Below are positions 10,704-21,345 of a stretch of DNA of 64,000 bases, in pieces. Each line of letters opens with the position of its first letter. Within the stretch, counting starts at the first letter, position 1. The notes below the pieces were generated by a model. It searched no databases, was not told where the DNA came from, and saw only the letters and a list, made by a program, of their open reading frames with translations. The stretch spans positions 31,369,382 to 31,433,381 of the forward strand of contig NC_092629.1 in assembly GCF_039555335.1 (NCBI RefSeq), read 5' to 3'. The translations under genes were made by a program, and so were the position numbers. This DNA is from Amphiura filiformis. Taxonomy: Eukaryota > Echinodermata > Ophiuroidea > Amphilepidida > Amphiuridae.

Positions 10704-11350
10704 AAATTAGCCAAATTTGGGTTTTCTGAGGGGTGGGGAAGCCGAGTGAATTTCAGAGGGAAGGCAGAAAATCCATACGGTATTTTTACTAAAGAGGGGC
10801 AAGTGAGAGGAATGATAGGGACACCCGGCACACCCCGACTCCAAGTTTTGGAGTAGCTGGAGTGATGCGGCGCAAATGTGCATTCCCTTCCTTATTTCAT
10901 TTTCTGGACCCCCCCCCCCCCATGTTTGTACAGCGCATTGAACTCCAATAGAGCAACTGCTGAAGAGCTATTATATAGGCCTAATACTAGTTTTGAAGTT
11001 GTAGGGCTATATGCATATTCATAGCAACCCAACATGACCCAGTAACCCAGTCCTATATATAGGCCTACGTCACATGAATCTACGAAATCATAATTTGGCC
11101 TACACTGATATAGCATTGTTCGGATTGTTCCATGTGGTTAGTATTGAATTCCGAATTCCAAGTAGGCCTAAGTCGTTTAGATTATAAGCATAATTATACC
11201 GAACATGGCGCTAAACATTTCAAATGCTATACTGCATGTGAAAAGCCGCCACAAAAGCGGTGACGTCAGTTGAGATGCTTAGTAGTTTTGCCAAAATAAA
11301 CATGATAAATCTGAGAGTGAAAAGTCGGGCACATATCGTTATTTCGCAGG
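10704..11350. other. Intergenic, C-rich and AGGCCTA motifs
   Basis: Holds a C homopolymer at 10909-10921 and several AGGCCTA motifs (about 10976, 11061, 11163). No gene recognised. Confidence 0.45.
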
Positions 11351-11978
11351 ACGTTCATTCCGGAGGGTCATTATTCCGAAGGTTCATTACTCCGAAGGGT
11401 CATTAGACCTACTCCGAATTTACAACAAGGTTCGTTATTCCGAAGGGTCAATTCGCTGTCGTAGTGCACGTTAGTAATTAACCATGGTTACTGCTCCAAG
11501 CCTGGGCTCATACACCTGTTCCGAATTTTGATATGCCATAGGCTTTGTGTTATGATCATTTCGATCAGTGGTTCGTAGGCCCTAACAAAGAAAGCGTGAT
11601 CCAGTTGACCTAGCAACGATCATATTCTAACTTGCACTACGATAGCGAATACTTCTAAGACCCGTTACTCCGAAAGGTCATTCTCCGAAATAGCAGGGTA
11701 GTCAGCTTGTGGGGCAAGCCACATTTTGTCCCCATTTGTATATTTTTCGTCGGGACCATTTTCAGTCATTTTAATGACGCTTTGTATACGCTTTGTCGTC
11801 CTCATTTTTACCAAAATTTTCCGGGGGAGCTACACCACATAGGCCTAATGCTCTGCAATTCGGAGTAATGACCCTTCGGAGTAACGAACCCTGTTAAGCA
11901 TTTGTGAACGCACCCTGTTATAAATTCGGAGCAATGACCCTTCGGAATAATGAACCTTCGGAATAACGACCCTTCGGA
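11351..11978. repeat. Foldback element with CCGAAGGGTCATT repeat arms
   Basis: The left arm (about 11351-11450) carries repeats of ATTCCGAAGGGTCATTA type. The right arm (about 11868-11978) carries the reverse complement, TAATGACCCTTCGGA. Beyond the repeats, the arms share a TAAATTCGGAG block and GAACCCTGTT/AACAAGGTTC, so they are true inverted copies. A second, inner inverted pair (ATTCGCTGTCGTAGTGCA at about 11450 against TGCACTACGATAGCGAAT at about 11633) sits inside. Forward copies of the motif continue to 12060. Confidence 0.65.
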
Positions 11979-12029
11979 TTACAAACCTTCGTTATTCCGA
12001 AGGGTCAATACTCTCTGGAATACTCCTAA

Positions 12030-13213
12030 GACTCTATTGTTACTCCAAAGGGTCAATGCACTTTGTCGAACGGTGTTCCAGCATTCTGAAGCCCTCGTGG
12101 AAGAAAGCTTCATTGTGGGCCTCCAGGTAGGACTCCACGGCCTCAATGACATGACATCGACATCAATATTTGACTCATAATGGCGTCCACGAATTTCGGA
12201 TATGAGTTTTGAGGACAAACAGGTAGGAGTCAGATGGTGCCAGATCTGGTGAATAAGTTGGGTGGGGCAACAATTCGAAGGAACACTTAGCAGCTTCAGT
12301 CACTGCAACTTCCACTCTATGGACAGGGGCATTGTCCTGCAGCAAGGACCCCAGCCCGCAACTTTCCTATGCATTTTCTTTAATGGCTTCTTTTAGCTGC
12401 TGCAGTTGTGACGCGTAGTACTCTCCGGTGATGGTTTCACCTCTTTGAAGGTAGTCAATCATAATGACACCCTAAAAACAGAGGCCATGACCTCTCCAGC
12501 AGAAGCCACTTGCTTGAACTTCCTTAGAGGTGGGATCCATGATGCTTCCACGTACTACTTGCTTTGATTTTTTGAATCTGGTTCAAAGTAATGAACCCAT
12601 GTTTCATCCTGGGTGACAATTCTGGAGTAAAAATTATCTGGATCAGTTTGAAAACGCGCCAGAAGTTCCTTCGAAACGTCATGCGTGGCAAGTTTCTGAT
12701 CTGGAGTCCGCATTCTCGGCACCCATCTTGCGGATGCCTAAGGTGTCAGTCAAAACACTTTGCACTAAACCATAACTAATACCCATCTTGTCAGCTATTT
12801 GTTAGATAGTCAATTGTCAGCACCATCCGGCGAATAGCGTCCACTTGGTCGGTCTGCTGTTGTTGAAGATCTTGGGCTCCCGGACCTTAGATCATCTTCC
12901 AAACTCTCCCTCCCTCGCTTGAATTCAGTCATTTCCTGGTGGAATGCTGACCATGTCTTCAAGGATGGCCTTGGGTGTCATGCCCAATTTTATGAAGATA
13001 TTTAATCGATGCACAAGCTTCTTGTTTATCCATTTTGGGATCTTTGCTGAATCTGAAGACTTTCAAAGAACCTTATTTGAAAATAATAAATGACAGATAT
13101 ATAAATATCGGTGCATAACCTTATAATGCAACATACTTTTTAATTACAATGTAAATTTGGAGATGCTGCTATGCCTTCTAGGTGAGGCTTAGAACTTTTT
13201 AGATATCCCCTCG
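12030..13213 (-). pseudogene. Degenerate mariner transposase and 5' TIR
   Basis: The minus strand encodes the pieces of a mariner-family DDD transposase, the enzyme that cuts and pastes the element at TA. The start MDKQEACASIKYLHKIG is near 13033. VTQDETWVH follows at 12591-12616, then DNAPVH at about 12318-12338, then YSPDLAPSD at about 12226-12255. There are exactly 34 residues between the second and third aspartates, the mariner D34D spacing. The end of the frame (KCID) is at about 12045. Stops and frameshifts break the frame throughout, so it is dead. The outer end reads AACTTTTTAGATATCCCCTCG at 13193-13213, followed by TA, which matches the ACGAGGGG-type mariner terminus. No matching left terminus was found; the left side merges into the foldback repeat motif. 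Confidence 0.85.
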
Positions 13214-13324
13214 TATGATGAGACTATGAGTTTATAGACTTTAAACAATTAATAATTGGGAGTTATTAATGAATCATATAGGCCTAAGTGAAACCAGAAA
13301 AAAATACAAAATATGCTCGTTCAC

Positions 13325-13456
13325 GCCGCCACTGTGACCCAAGGGCTCGGTCGCGGTCTCGGAACTTAGAGGTCTCGGTCTCGGAAGGGCCGTGTTCTTG
13401 ATCTCGGAATTAGGTTTGGTCTCGATCTCGGATGACCAGGTCTCGGTCTTGGACAT
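13325..13456. repeat. GGTCTCGGTCTCGGA degenerate minisatellite
   Basis: Short GGTCTCGG and GATCTCGGA words recur for about 130 bp with irregular spacing. The ORF over it on the minus strand is a by-product of the repeat. Confidence 0.6.
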
Positions 13457-13548
13457 CTAGAGCAGTGGCTCCGGAACCGGGGGGGCTGGGGCCCGGCCCT
13501 CAATAATTTTGGTGAGGGCCCAAGTACACTGAAGCCCCCCCAATAATC

Positions 13549-13706
13549 TGAGGTAAAATTAATAATATAGGGTAAAATTACTCAATTTTAGGGTAAAATT
13601 CATAATTTGAGGGTAAAATTCATAAATTTGAGGGTAAAATTCATAATTTTAGGGTCAGATTCATAATTTTAAGGTAAAATTCATAATTTTAGGGTATAAT
13701 TCAAAA
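13549..13706. repeat. AGGGTAAAATTCATAATTTT tandem repeat, about 21-22 bp unit
   Basis: Seven to eight units of AGGGTAAAATTCATAATTTT type run head to tail, with single-base changes. It follows a GC-rich patch (GGGGCCCGGCCCTC) that resembles repeats near 16.8-17.0 kb and 41.3 kb. Confidence 0.8.
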
Positions 13707-14503
13707 TGTAAGTTACAATTCATGTAAAAATGTATGCATTTCAAAAGCTTCCGCGCGGTTACCCCATCCCGCACCCACCTGCACCCCTTTCAGCGTTTCG
13801 CGCCTCGGAACAGGCCAGAAATTCTCTCCAGCCCCCAATATTCAAAATCTTCCGGAGCCTCTGTAGAGGTCTTGACTATTAAACAACACTGCTCCTACTC
13901 GCACTGCTCCCATCACTAGATCAAGTTGTTTCAGGCGGAGTCAAGCACATGTTGAAGGGGCAGCGAACTTCCTTGTCAAATCCCCAAATTATGACGTAGA
14001 ATGACGTCATATCGGCAACTGCTGAAATCAAAAGTTCCGCTAGTCTCCAACCAAGTTTATAGCCGCTTCCTTTAACGCTTTAGTTTCCTGTATTAATTTT
14101 CTTTCAGCCAATTGAAAACACCTACGCGTCTACGAGGATTCTAACACTTTGTATTTCCTTTAATCGAAGAATGAGGAGAAAATAGGTCTATTTCTGTTAC
14201 GTTGACTTTACAGTTGTTGGTGTGGTTTGTTTTGCTCTACTTAAAGTCAATTATTAAGGCCTTGGATTATATCAAAGGTGTTAAGAACTTGGCATCAATG
14301 TAAATTGTTGTCATGTGGGAAACCCCTGGCAATGGGCACGGTGAAGGGAACATAATATTATTAAATGACTTGAATTAGAATTTATCATTGGAACAAGAAA
14401 AGCTGAAAGCGCGCCTGAAGCGTTCAAGTTTCAGTCCTATGGAGTAGGCCTATTGTTTTAGGCCGATAGGCCTACTCCGTATGACCCGCCGAAAGGGTGG
14501 ACC
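13707..14503. other. Intergenic, nothing recognised
   Basis: No gene supported. An AGGCCTA-rich palindromic patch lies at 14443-14475. Confidence 0.4.
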
Positions 14504-14626
14504 GTGGATGTAAATATAACCTGGGCTTGTGCTTTAGGGGGCAGGACCCATGCGCATTTCATAAAAAACGTGACCTTAATTTCATCTCTAGACCGAACTC
14601 CGGGCACGGGTGAGCTCACGGCAGCC

Positions 14627-14806
14627 ATGTCCCTTCATGCCCATAGGATCGCTTTTCTACTTTCACTTTGGGCAATAAGCACTTTACACAGCGTCGTTGG
14701 GCAGGAACGACACCAGGCAATTCGTTATAAAAAGAGCGATGTAAATATGATGGTAAAACAATATAATGGCTATAATAGTCATAGATCAAACCGTTTAAGA
14801 AAGTAA
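14627..14806 (+). CDS. Candidate secreted small protein or first exon
   Basis: The ATG at 14627 sits in a good initiation context (GCAGCCATGT). The 59-codon frame begins MSLHAHRIAFLLSLWAIS, a short basic region then a hydrophobic core, followed by TLHSVVG and a Q where signal peptidase could cut. The remainder is basic and polar (QERHQAIRYKKS) and runs to a stop at 14804-14806. Alternatively the coding part could stop at a donor-like ATG/GTAAAA (about 14751), making this a first exon that encodes only a signal peptide and a few residues. The upstream in-frame extension begins with no ATG. No family is recognised, and no downstream exon was found. Confidence 0.3.
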   Translation: MSLHAHRIAFLLSLWAISTLHSVVGQERHQAIRYKKSDVNMMVKQYNGYNSHRSNRLRK

Positions 14807-14906
14807 TCTGCAGAGTATCTTGAACCCAACCACGTCACAAAACATGCAAAATGACAACGAAGACATACGGAAATGCTATAAACTTTCTTTTCCCGAATGT
14901 TCTCTG

Positions 14907-14988
14907 GTGAGTCGTTTATTAATATCACGATATTGGCATCTATATACGTGTATTTGTTATTAATATCACGAAATTGGCACTTATATTT
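14907..14988. repeat. Short tandem duplication, about 41 bp
   Basis: ATTAATATCACGATATTGGCA is followed about 41 bp later by ATTAATATCACGAAATTGGCA, a local duplication with one or two substitutions. Confidence 0.6.
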
Positions 14989-15297
14989 GACTGTTTGTTT
15001 ACTTGTTTGTTTAAATTGTCGTTCCACGCGACACACACGTGGCTCTATAGGACATTGTAGGCAAATTGCCCAAACTCTCAAGTATCAAAAACCTTTCGTG
15101 TTGATATAATTTTTGAACACAATCATAAAATTATTATTGTCTTTCATATGTTTTTGACGTCGTTTCGTGGACGTGACACGTGGGTCCTGACGTGGGTGCA
15201 TTTTTGTGTATATTTTAACGAATCACGGGACAAGCTGTGATTGTGATAATAATTTATGTTCAACTAAAACAAAAGGAATTAATGAATATACGGAAAT

Positions 15298-15437
15298 GTA
15301 CGGAGCCGGCCCCCGAAGTGACATGGAAGAAACTAAATCTCGGGCCCGAGTTACTATAGTCGGGCCCCGAGTTATTATCTCGGAGCCCCGAGATTTTTTC
15401 TTTTCTTCCCGATGATGTCACTTCAGGGGCTCCGTAG
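15298..15437. mobile_element. Compact palindromic MITE, 140 bp
   Basis: The ends are inverted: TACGGAGCCGGCCCCCGAAG (15299) and CTTCAGGGGCTCCGTA (to 15436), each with an adjoining TGTCAC/GTGACA. The middle is itself palindromic around TCTCGGGCCCGAG and CGGAGCCCCGAG. The whole can fold into one GC-rich hairpin. Confidence 0.7.
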
Positions 15438-17025
15438 AAATGTTCTTGCGATATTCGAAATAAAAAAGATATTAGTATAGCATATTCCTTATTGGACTAG
15501 GTGTGTAAAACAAAATAGGATACCAAACACTTAATTTTTTTGAAACAATCCACAACTTTTCGATTTATTTTAAGTCTGGGGAAGGAGAACTTGGAACTTG
15601 TGAACCAAAAAATAAAACAAATTACCAATATGCCGCTTGCGCCCCATTTATCATCCATGTTCATTCGGATGCTATATATTCGCGATGGGACTGAATGTTG
15701 TGAGATACCCGAACCCGCTATATATTATTTGATAACATTTTCAAAATGTATGTCAGTGTAAAACTTATATCAATGTTTATTAAAACGCCCGTTGTACCCC
15801 ATTCATTCGGATGCTTTATGTGCCAAGAACATGTCCATGATTGTTTGATAACGAATCATCTTGATTAATCAGAAATGGCTCCCTGGGATCGGGTTGGCAT
15901 GGAAACGAGTATACAAATGATCCCATTTACGATATCTCGCTCATTTCAGTTATTAGATACTTGAAAGTATCTGTTTCATCTTTTGTTGTGTTGTAATTTC
16001 TAAGTATATGTGTTCTTTGCAAGGTTTTTTTAAAACTCGACTACAGGATAAAGTAATTAATACTGCGCAACAACAGTTAGGATGGTGTCCTGAAAGAGTC
16101 GCTCCTGAAGGGGTTGCGATGGTCAATCATGGTGTAGGCTGTTAAGGGGTCTGCAACTTGTAGAAGTTTAAATGAAGAATCACATCACTGCTTCCCCTTC
16201 GCTGATACCAATGCGAAATGTTCATCTGATTCCATCCGCCTCCTGTCATCTAGGCCCCTATGTACTTACAAGTATATCAACTTTTTACATTATTTTCCAT
16301 ACAAAAAGTTCATATCTCAACACATACAAAGCAAAATATGATTTGATCTTCTGTCTCTTGAAATAGCCATGATGTAATGTTGTCACGTTGAGTCCGTGTA
16401 TGTTGCCTTGGTTATGATGGCTTAAGGGTACACGAGAAACAAGTTATTAGAAAGAGGCACCGATTCATTATGTTTTGGGAATGAGCCAGGTATAACATGC
16501 CTTTAAGTGTATATTATGCTGATTCAATTTAGAAGTTTGTTATATAGCACTTGCTTATAAATTCTAAACAGAAACAAAAGACGTACGTCGCTAAGACCAT
16601 CACAGATGCATTATGTTAGAAGTTGTATATCATGTATATATGGTGCAAAATTAATTTGGATTCGGAAGACGTTTTTTTTTTGTTTTTTTGTTTTATTTCT
16701 TCTTTAACCTGGGACACTCAATCAGTTGAAAACACAATTAATCATCTGTTCTTCCTTGAGGCCCAGGGAAATCAAGGAAGTGTCATGGAACTCATCTGGC
16801 ATCGTGCGGGATCAAATTTACCAGATGGGTACGGGTCCAGGGCCCTCCAAATGTCGACAGCTTCGCTCCCTAGACCCCATAGGGGCCCTTAATTAAGCGG
16901 GTCCCTGGACCCAATGCCAAAAGGCTCGCGTTTGGCACTTCGCATCGCACCCCTACGGGCTTCAACATCACATCACCGGCCAGGTGGCTCCAGGGCCCCG
17001 AAAAACGTTAAATCCGGTCCTCTAA
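15438..17025. other. Intergenic, nothing coding recognised
   Basis: Contains a GC-rich repeat-like patch with GGGCCC words (16840-17000) and a T-run (16671-16700). The short open frames show no domain-like content. Confidence 0.4.
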
Positions 17026-17340
17026 ATGTAAAAGAGTGAAAAACTCACTCCCCAAAAGAGTGATTCACTTATAAAACCACTCAAAAAAGAATGAAAACCA
17101 CTCTAAAAGAGTGAATTTCAACTCGTTCAAGGAGTTAAATGAAGGACAACACATTTTTAGAGTTGTCCTTAATTCATTTAACTCCTTGAAAGAGTTAAAA
17201 TTCACTCTTAAAGAGTGGTTTTCACTCTTTTTTGAGTGGTTTTAAAGTTAAAAAACGCATTTCACTCCTTTTTGAGTGGTCTTATAACATGTATAAGTGA
17301 ATCACTATTTTCGGGAGTGAGATTTTCACTCTTTTACATG
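17026..17340. mobile_element. Palindromic MITE, AGAGTGAAAA family
   Basis: The left end ATGTAAAAGAGTGAAAA, followed by CTCACTCCCC and GTGATTCACTTATA, is mirrored by the right end ending TTTTCACTCTTTTACATG. The arms extend more than 100 bp each and meet near 17150 around AACTCCTTGAA/TTCAAGGAGTT. Many short AGAGTG/CACTCT words make it highly foldable. Confidence 0.8.
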
Positions 17341-17389
17341 GAATGCAATGTTAGAGATGGGGAAAAGCATTTGTCAAGAGTGGGAAGTT

Positions 17390-18115
17390 GGTAACGCTCT
17401 TGCCAGCAGTTAGAACACATTTTGATATACAAAGTGAGAAGACCCTAAACATTTCATTTGGTGTCATGTGTGAGTACATTGTTGGTGTCAACTAGGGATG
17501 GGAAGGAGGCACATACATTTTAAGAGAACAAAGGGGCTATACCGGTTACATATTTCTGAAGAATACAGGTATGCAAAGGAAGGGTCAATGGGGGGGGGTG
17601 CAAGCCTGAATGGGGGAGGGGCACAGACAGTTATCAATTTTCAATGTGATTTTTCAAATTTTCACCTCGAGGGGGGATATACCGTTTTCCCACAAGAGGG
17701 GGCTGGAACTTTACATATAGTGAGTGCCCTATAGTCTTTTAGTGTTTGAGTTTAAACCTCTTCGATTTCAGGATCTGGATGGGCTGAGTAACACATGTGG
17801 TGTCGTGAGTAGTGGTGGTCGTTCTGGAGCATATTTTGTGGTATCAAAGGCGAGAACAGATGTCTGGAATAGACATCTTTTATGTGAGGTTAATGTGAGG
17901 ATTGGGACACATTTGGTAGTAGGAGTACGAACACTTCGAGTGGGAACATGCACAGTTGGTGTCAGGAGTGGCTACATTTGGTGCTTGAAAAGCAGGAAGC
18001 TGGAAGTTGGAACGTCTTTGATATCGCGAGTGATTACTGGGTACACCATGAATAGTATTGGTAGTTTAACTATATATATAACTATATAATATCTTTATTG
18101 GTGTCAAATATGGGA
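17390..18115. repeat. Degenerate repeat carrying GGTGTCAGRAGTGGGA words
   Basis: Words of the form TTGGTGTC and GAGTGGGAAC recur irregularly (17365, 17460, 17484, 17801, 17930-17972, 18096). The best is TTGGTGTCAGGAGTGG at 17957-17972. Apart from the poly-G patch near 17590, the region looks like an old array built on one motif. The same motif appears intact at 58656 and 58953. The open frames across it are not credible proteins. Confidence 0.45.
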
Positions 18116-18270
18116 ACACAATCGAAATCGAGATGACCATGCATACATTTAACATGTTTAATAAACATTACAAAATGTGAGAGGACAGGACAGTATAGGC
18201 CTACCCTCGTCATGCAACCCGCCCAACCAAGAACCCAAGGCCCGGGGTATAGGCCTACTCGTCTTATGCC

Positions 18271-18487
18271 TTAGGGACGCACCATTAGATTCTCAGATTC
18301 AAAAAAAAAACATCACCCGCTACATGAGCAAAAAAAACACTTTCCCCACCAACAGTAAAAAAAAAACCTTCCCCGCCTAACTGTGTATAAATGCATGAAA
18401 TTAAAAAAAAAACCACTTCGCCGCCAAAAATTTCTTTCCCCGACCCCAACTTCCTACCCCCCCGAGTATCAAATGGTGCATCCCTTA
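18271..18487. mobile_element. GACGCACCATTAGAT-family MITE, copy 1
   Basis: The left end TTAGGGACGCACCATTAGAT and the right end (CAAATGGTGCATCCCTTA to 18487) are inverted. The interior contains A-runs alternating with TTCCCC and CGCC words. A second copy with the same ends lies at 56228-56557. Confidence 0.75.
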
Positions 18488-18683
18488 GGCGCCGTTTAGG
18501 TGCTTGGTCAGTGGATGGGCTGGAGAGAGTACTTCTTATTTTATATAGGCCTAAACGGAGTAAAGACGATACTGGTAATAATTATGGTTATTTTGGATGC
18601 TTTTGTTGAAAATTGTATACTGATGGGTAGCAAAAAGAGCAAAAAGTAGATAGGCCTATAGTGAAAGTCAACAGCCTCGTACA

Positions 18684-18712
18684 ATATTTTTCGAAGCCCC
18701 CCCCCCCCCCCT
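18684..18712. repeat. C homopolymer patch
   Basis: A run of 14 C lies at about 18698-18711, part of a C-rich stretch. It is liable to length error in assembly. Confidence 0.6.
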
Positions 18713-18891
18713 TCAGTGGTCATTTGGGATAAAGGGTCACGGAATGAACGTCACTAAATGAAATAGACCTAAGTAAAAATATGATGAAAGAAAGACCGAT
18801 CGATATAAATGACCATGACCTCAGAAGTAGCGTGAGATTCTGATAATATTATCTTGTCATGACCGCTTGTTTGGCAATAGACAACGACCAA

Positions 18892-18922
18892 CAAACAAAC
18901 AAACAAACAAACAAATAAACAA
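18892..18922. repeat. (AAAC)n microsatellite
   Basis: Seven or so AAAC units, ending in AAATAAAC. Confidence 0.85.
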
Positions 18923-20205
18923 AAAGCTTAAACAAATTTATCCACATATTTGTACCAAGAAAATGCATGACGTAACTTATATAACAAGTTTGTGTTAAAA
19001 ATGCGCCTCGTCACCGATCAGGGGAGGTGCCGATGAGAGACCTCATACGGCGTGGGTTGTAGTCTCATTCACTTGTTTTGTAATTGATAATGATAGCGTA
19101 GAATTCGTAACTTCCCCTCTTCTCTTTATTGCTGTTTTGAATTAAATTTCAAATCCTTTAATACCTATAGGCCCTACGTGTCAATTTCAAGTATTTTGTA
19201 TATACAAGTGTCGGATTTTACACAAGTATTGACTAGTCCCAAATGAACTATTGTTTTTAATCACATTTCAAATATTAATACTGATACATTGATAATGTTT
19301 TATATCCACATAGAATTAAACATGTTAAAGGGATTGATAAATTCCCTTTGCGCCTTTACATTTTTGAGATACGGGATGCGGACTATATAGTCAGTATACA
19401 TGGTATAAGAAAGTCCAACCCCAAATAATAAAAAATAATCAAGCCTAATTATATTTTTACTTGTTTTCGTGTGTATCTAATGGGTCTTCGGCACCATTGC
19501 GTATCGCACGTAAACGAAACCGTAAAGGCCTCGGTAGCAGACTATACAACGTTGTGAAACTTTTAACCAATCGTAGCTCACAGAGTGCGTGATTTGGATC
19601 ACGTGGTTCCTCTAGCCTTGAACAAAACTCATTGGAAAATCAATGGAAATGTTGTGCGAAGAAAGAAAGAAAGAAAGAATGAAAGAAATTATGCAAGAAT
19701 TTCACTGTCTTTCTAATTGATTAACATTTTATTATTCTACCCTACTATTTTGAAAATTATATAAACAACTTTCGCATTCGGATTTAATGGAATGGAAGGA
19801 TTATCTTTCAAATGTCCTCGCCTTATGTAAGATTCAAAATTGGCATGGCTCAGTAAAAGGTTCGTCATGATTGTAAATTGCGAAATGTGAATTATTTCTA
19901 ATGTAATTTAATGACCTTGTGAATTAAAAAAAAAATGATTTCAGAATTATGATATCTAATGCAGAGCAAATGTAACTTGCAAATGTTTTCTCTATTAAAT
20001 TTGGGATGACTTTGTATGAAAACATCATTTAGCTTAGGTCTATTCACGGTTGACAAATAGCAAATTAGATTGGCAAAGGAGGCGAAGTTAGGCGGAATTT
20101 GAACTTTATCATTGATCGCGCATATATTTTGCTAATATTAATGCAAATTTAATGAACAGAGATATAGAAACTAATTAAGAAAAAGTACAAAATAACATAT
20201 GTCAG
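18923..20205. other. Intergenic, nothing recognised
   Basis: No gene supported. A GAAA-type microsatellite lies at 19660-19687. Confidence 0.45.
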
Positions 20206-20345
20206 AGTGTATCAAGCAATATGGCCAAGTCAAATCCTTGGTGTTCTTTTGGAGTGTATTAAGCAATATGGCCAAGTCAATTTTAATTCACTTGGCTCTT
20301 CCATGTTCTTTTGGAGTGTATTAAGCAATCACGGTCAAGTCAGTT
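20206..20345. repeat. Three-unit tandem repeat with AGTGTATTAAGCAATA
   Basis: GTGTATCAAGCAATATGGCC (20206), GTGTATTAAGCAATATGGCC (20254) and GTGTATTAAGCAATCACGGT (20315) are successive units. Each is followed by AAGTCA, and the last two are preceded by TTCTTTTGGA. A 171-codon open frame begins here but lacks domain character and runs into GGGGG-rich repeat DNA (20545-20580). Confidence 0.6.
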
Positions 20346-21023
20346 TATTTTTGAGAGCACCGGTCATGTACAGACCGTATCCCAATGATTTCTCTGTATC
20401 CTTTTTTGGTGCTTTTGGAAATATCACCTCTTCCAAACGCACCCATTTAACGATCGACCAGACTTTGATGCTGCAATATCAGTCTGGAGGATCAAATAGG
20501 TGTTTGGAAGAGATAGGCCAGGGGTGTAGCCAGCCTTTTAGTGTGTCTGGGGGCCGGGGGGTAACCGGGGGGGAGGGGCAGTCCCATATATTGACATACG
20601 TCATGTGCCCATTATTTTACTGTTATAGTCAGAACGAGATTACTCCACTCAACATAACAGTTGCAGTTGTTTCATGCCATCACTCTGGACAATACGAACT
20701 GCACAATTTGGAAGACATGTAGACCACTTGTCCTTCCATTCAATGTCACATATGTTCTTAAATAATCAAAAGATAATCAAGATTTGTAATGACAATGTAT
20801 TTCTAGTGCCAAGTAAATTAGAGAAAATAAACGAAATAATTGTCTATTATTAATAATTGCGATTTTGTTTAACATTAATATTCTTGACCTTCAATCTTTC
20901 CAAATCATAAAGCATTTGCTTGAATGTATGTAAAGCTTAGCTAAATTTCTAATAGTCCAGCGAAAAGGAACACGGAGGGGCGGGGGCTCTCAAAAACTGA
21001 TTGCATTAGAATGATTAGCAGCA

Positions 21024-21097
21024 GGGAGCAGCGTGGCACACTGCTTAAGGTATTTGCCTTTCGTGCGAGAGGTCCCGGTTCAATTCCTGGCAGGAGC
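21024..21097 (+). mobile_element. tRNA-derived SINE head with A-tail
   Basis: TGGCACACTGCTTAAGG (A box) and GGTTCAATTCC (B box, 21077-21087), spaced as in a tRNA gene, end in CAGGAGC and are followed by a run of ten A. No convincing anticodon arm forms, so a SINE head is the better call. Confidence 0.55.
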
Positions 21098-21127
21098 AAA
21101 AAAAAAATCTTATCCGCTCTCCGCTCT

Positions 21128-21345
21128 CCCCGTGGCTCATCTGGTAAAGGCGGGGCAGATGACCCATGATGAAAGACCTCGTTACAGTCGGTTCCGAACA
21201 GTGTAATAAGCCCGATTGTTGGCTACACAGCTATCGACGGCGACCTCTTCGTTCACCAGGACACTTGTGCCTGGCCGAAGTTTCGTCAGCGTTTAATATC
21301 TCCTAGATTTCAGCTATTAATGCCTAGATATGCTCGACATAAAAA
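21128..21345 (+). mobile_element. Second SINE-like unit with tail
   Basis: CCCCGTGGCTCATCTGG (A-box-like) is followed at about 60 bp by CGGTTCCGAAC (B-box-like). A non-tRNA body with TTCGTTCACCAGGAC and GCCGAAGTTTCGTCAGC follows, then an A-rich end (AAAAAATAAATAAAAA). This order of head, body and A-rich tail is that of a SINE. It sits directly after another SINE head. Confidence 0.45.

Noticed and set aside
20207-20722. 171-codon open frame
   Set aside because: It starts in a three-unit tandem repeat and continues into G-rich repeat DNA, with no domain-like content.
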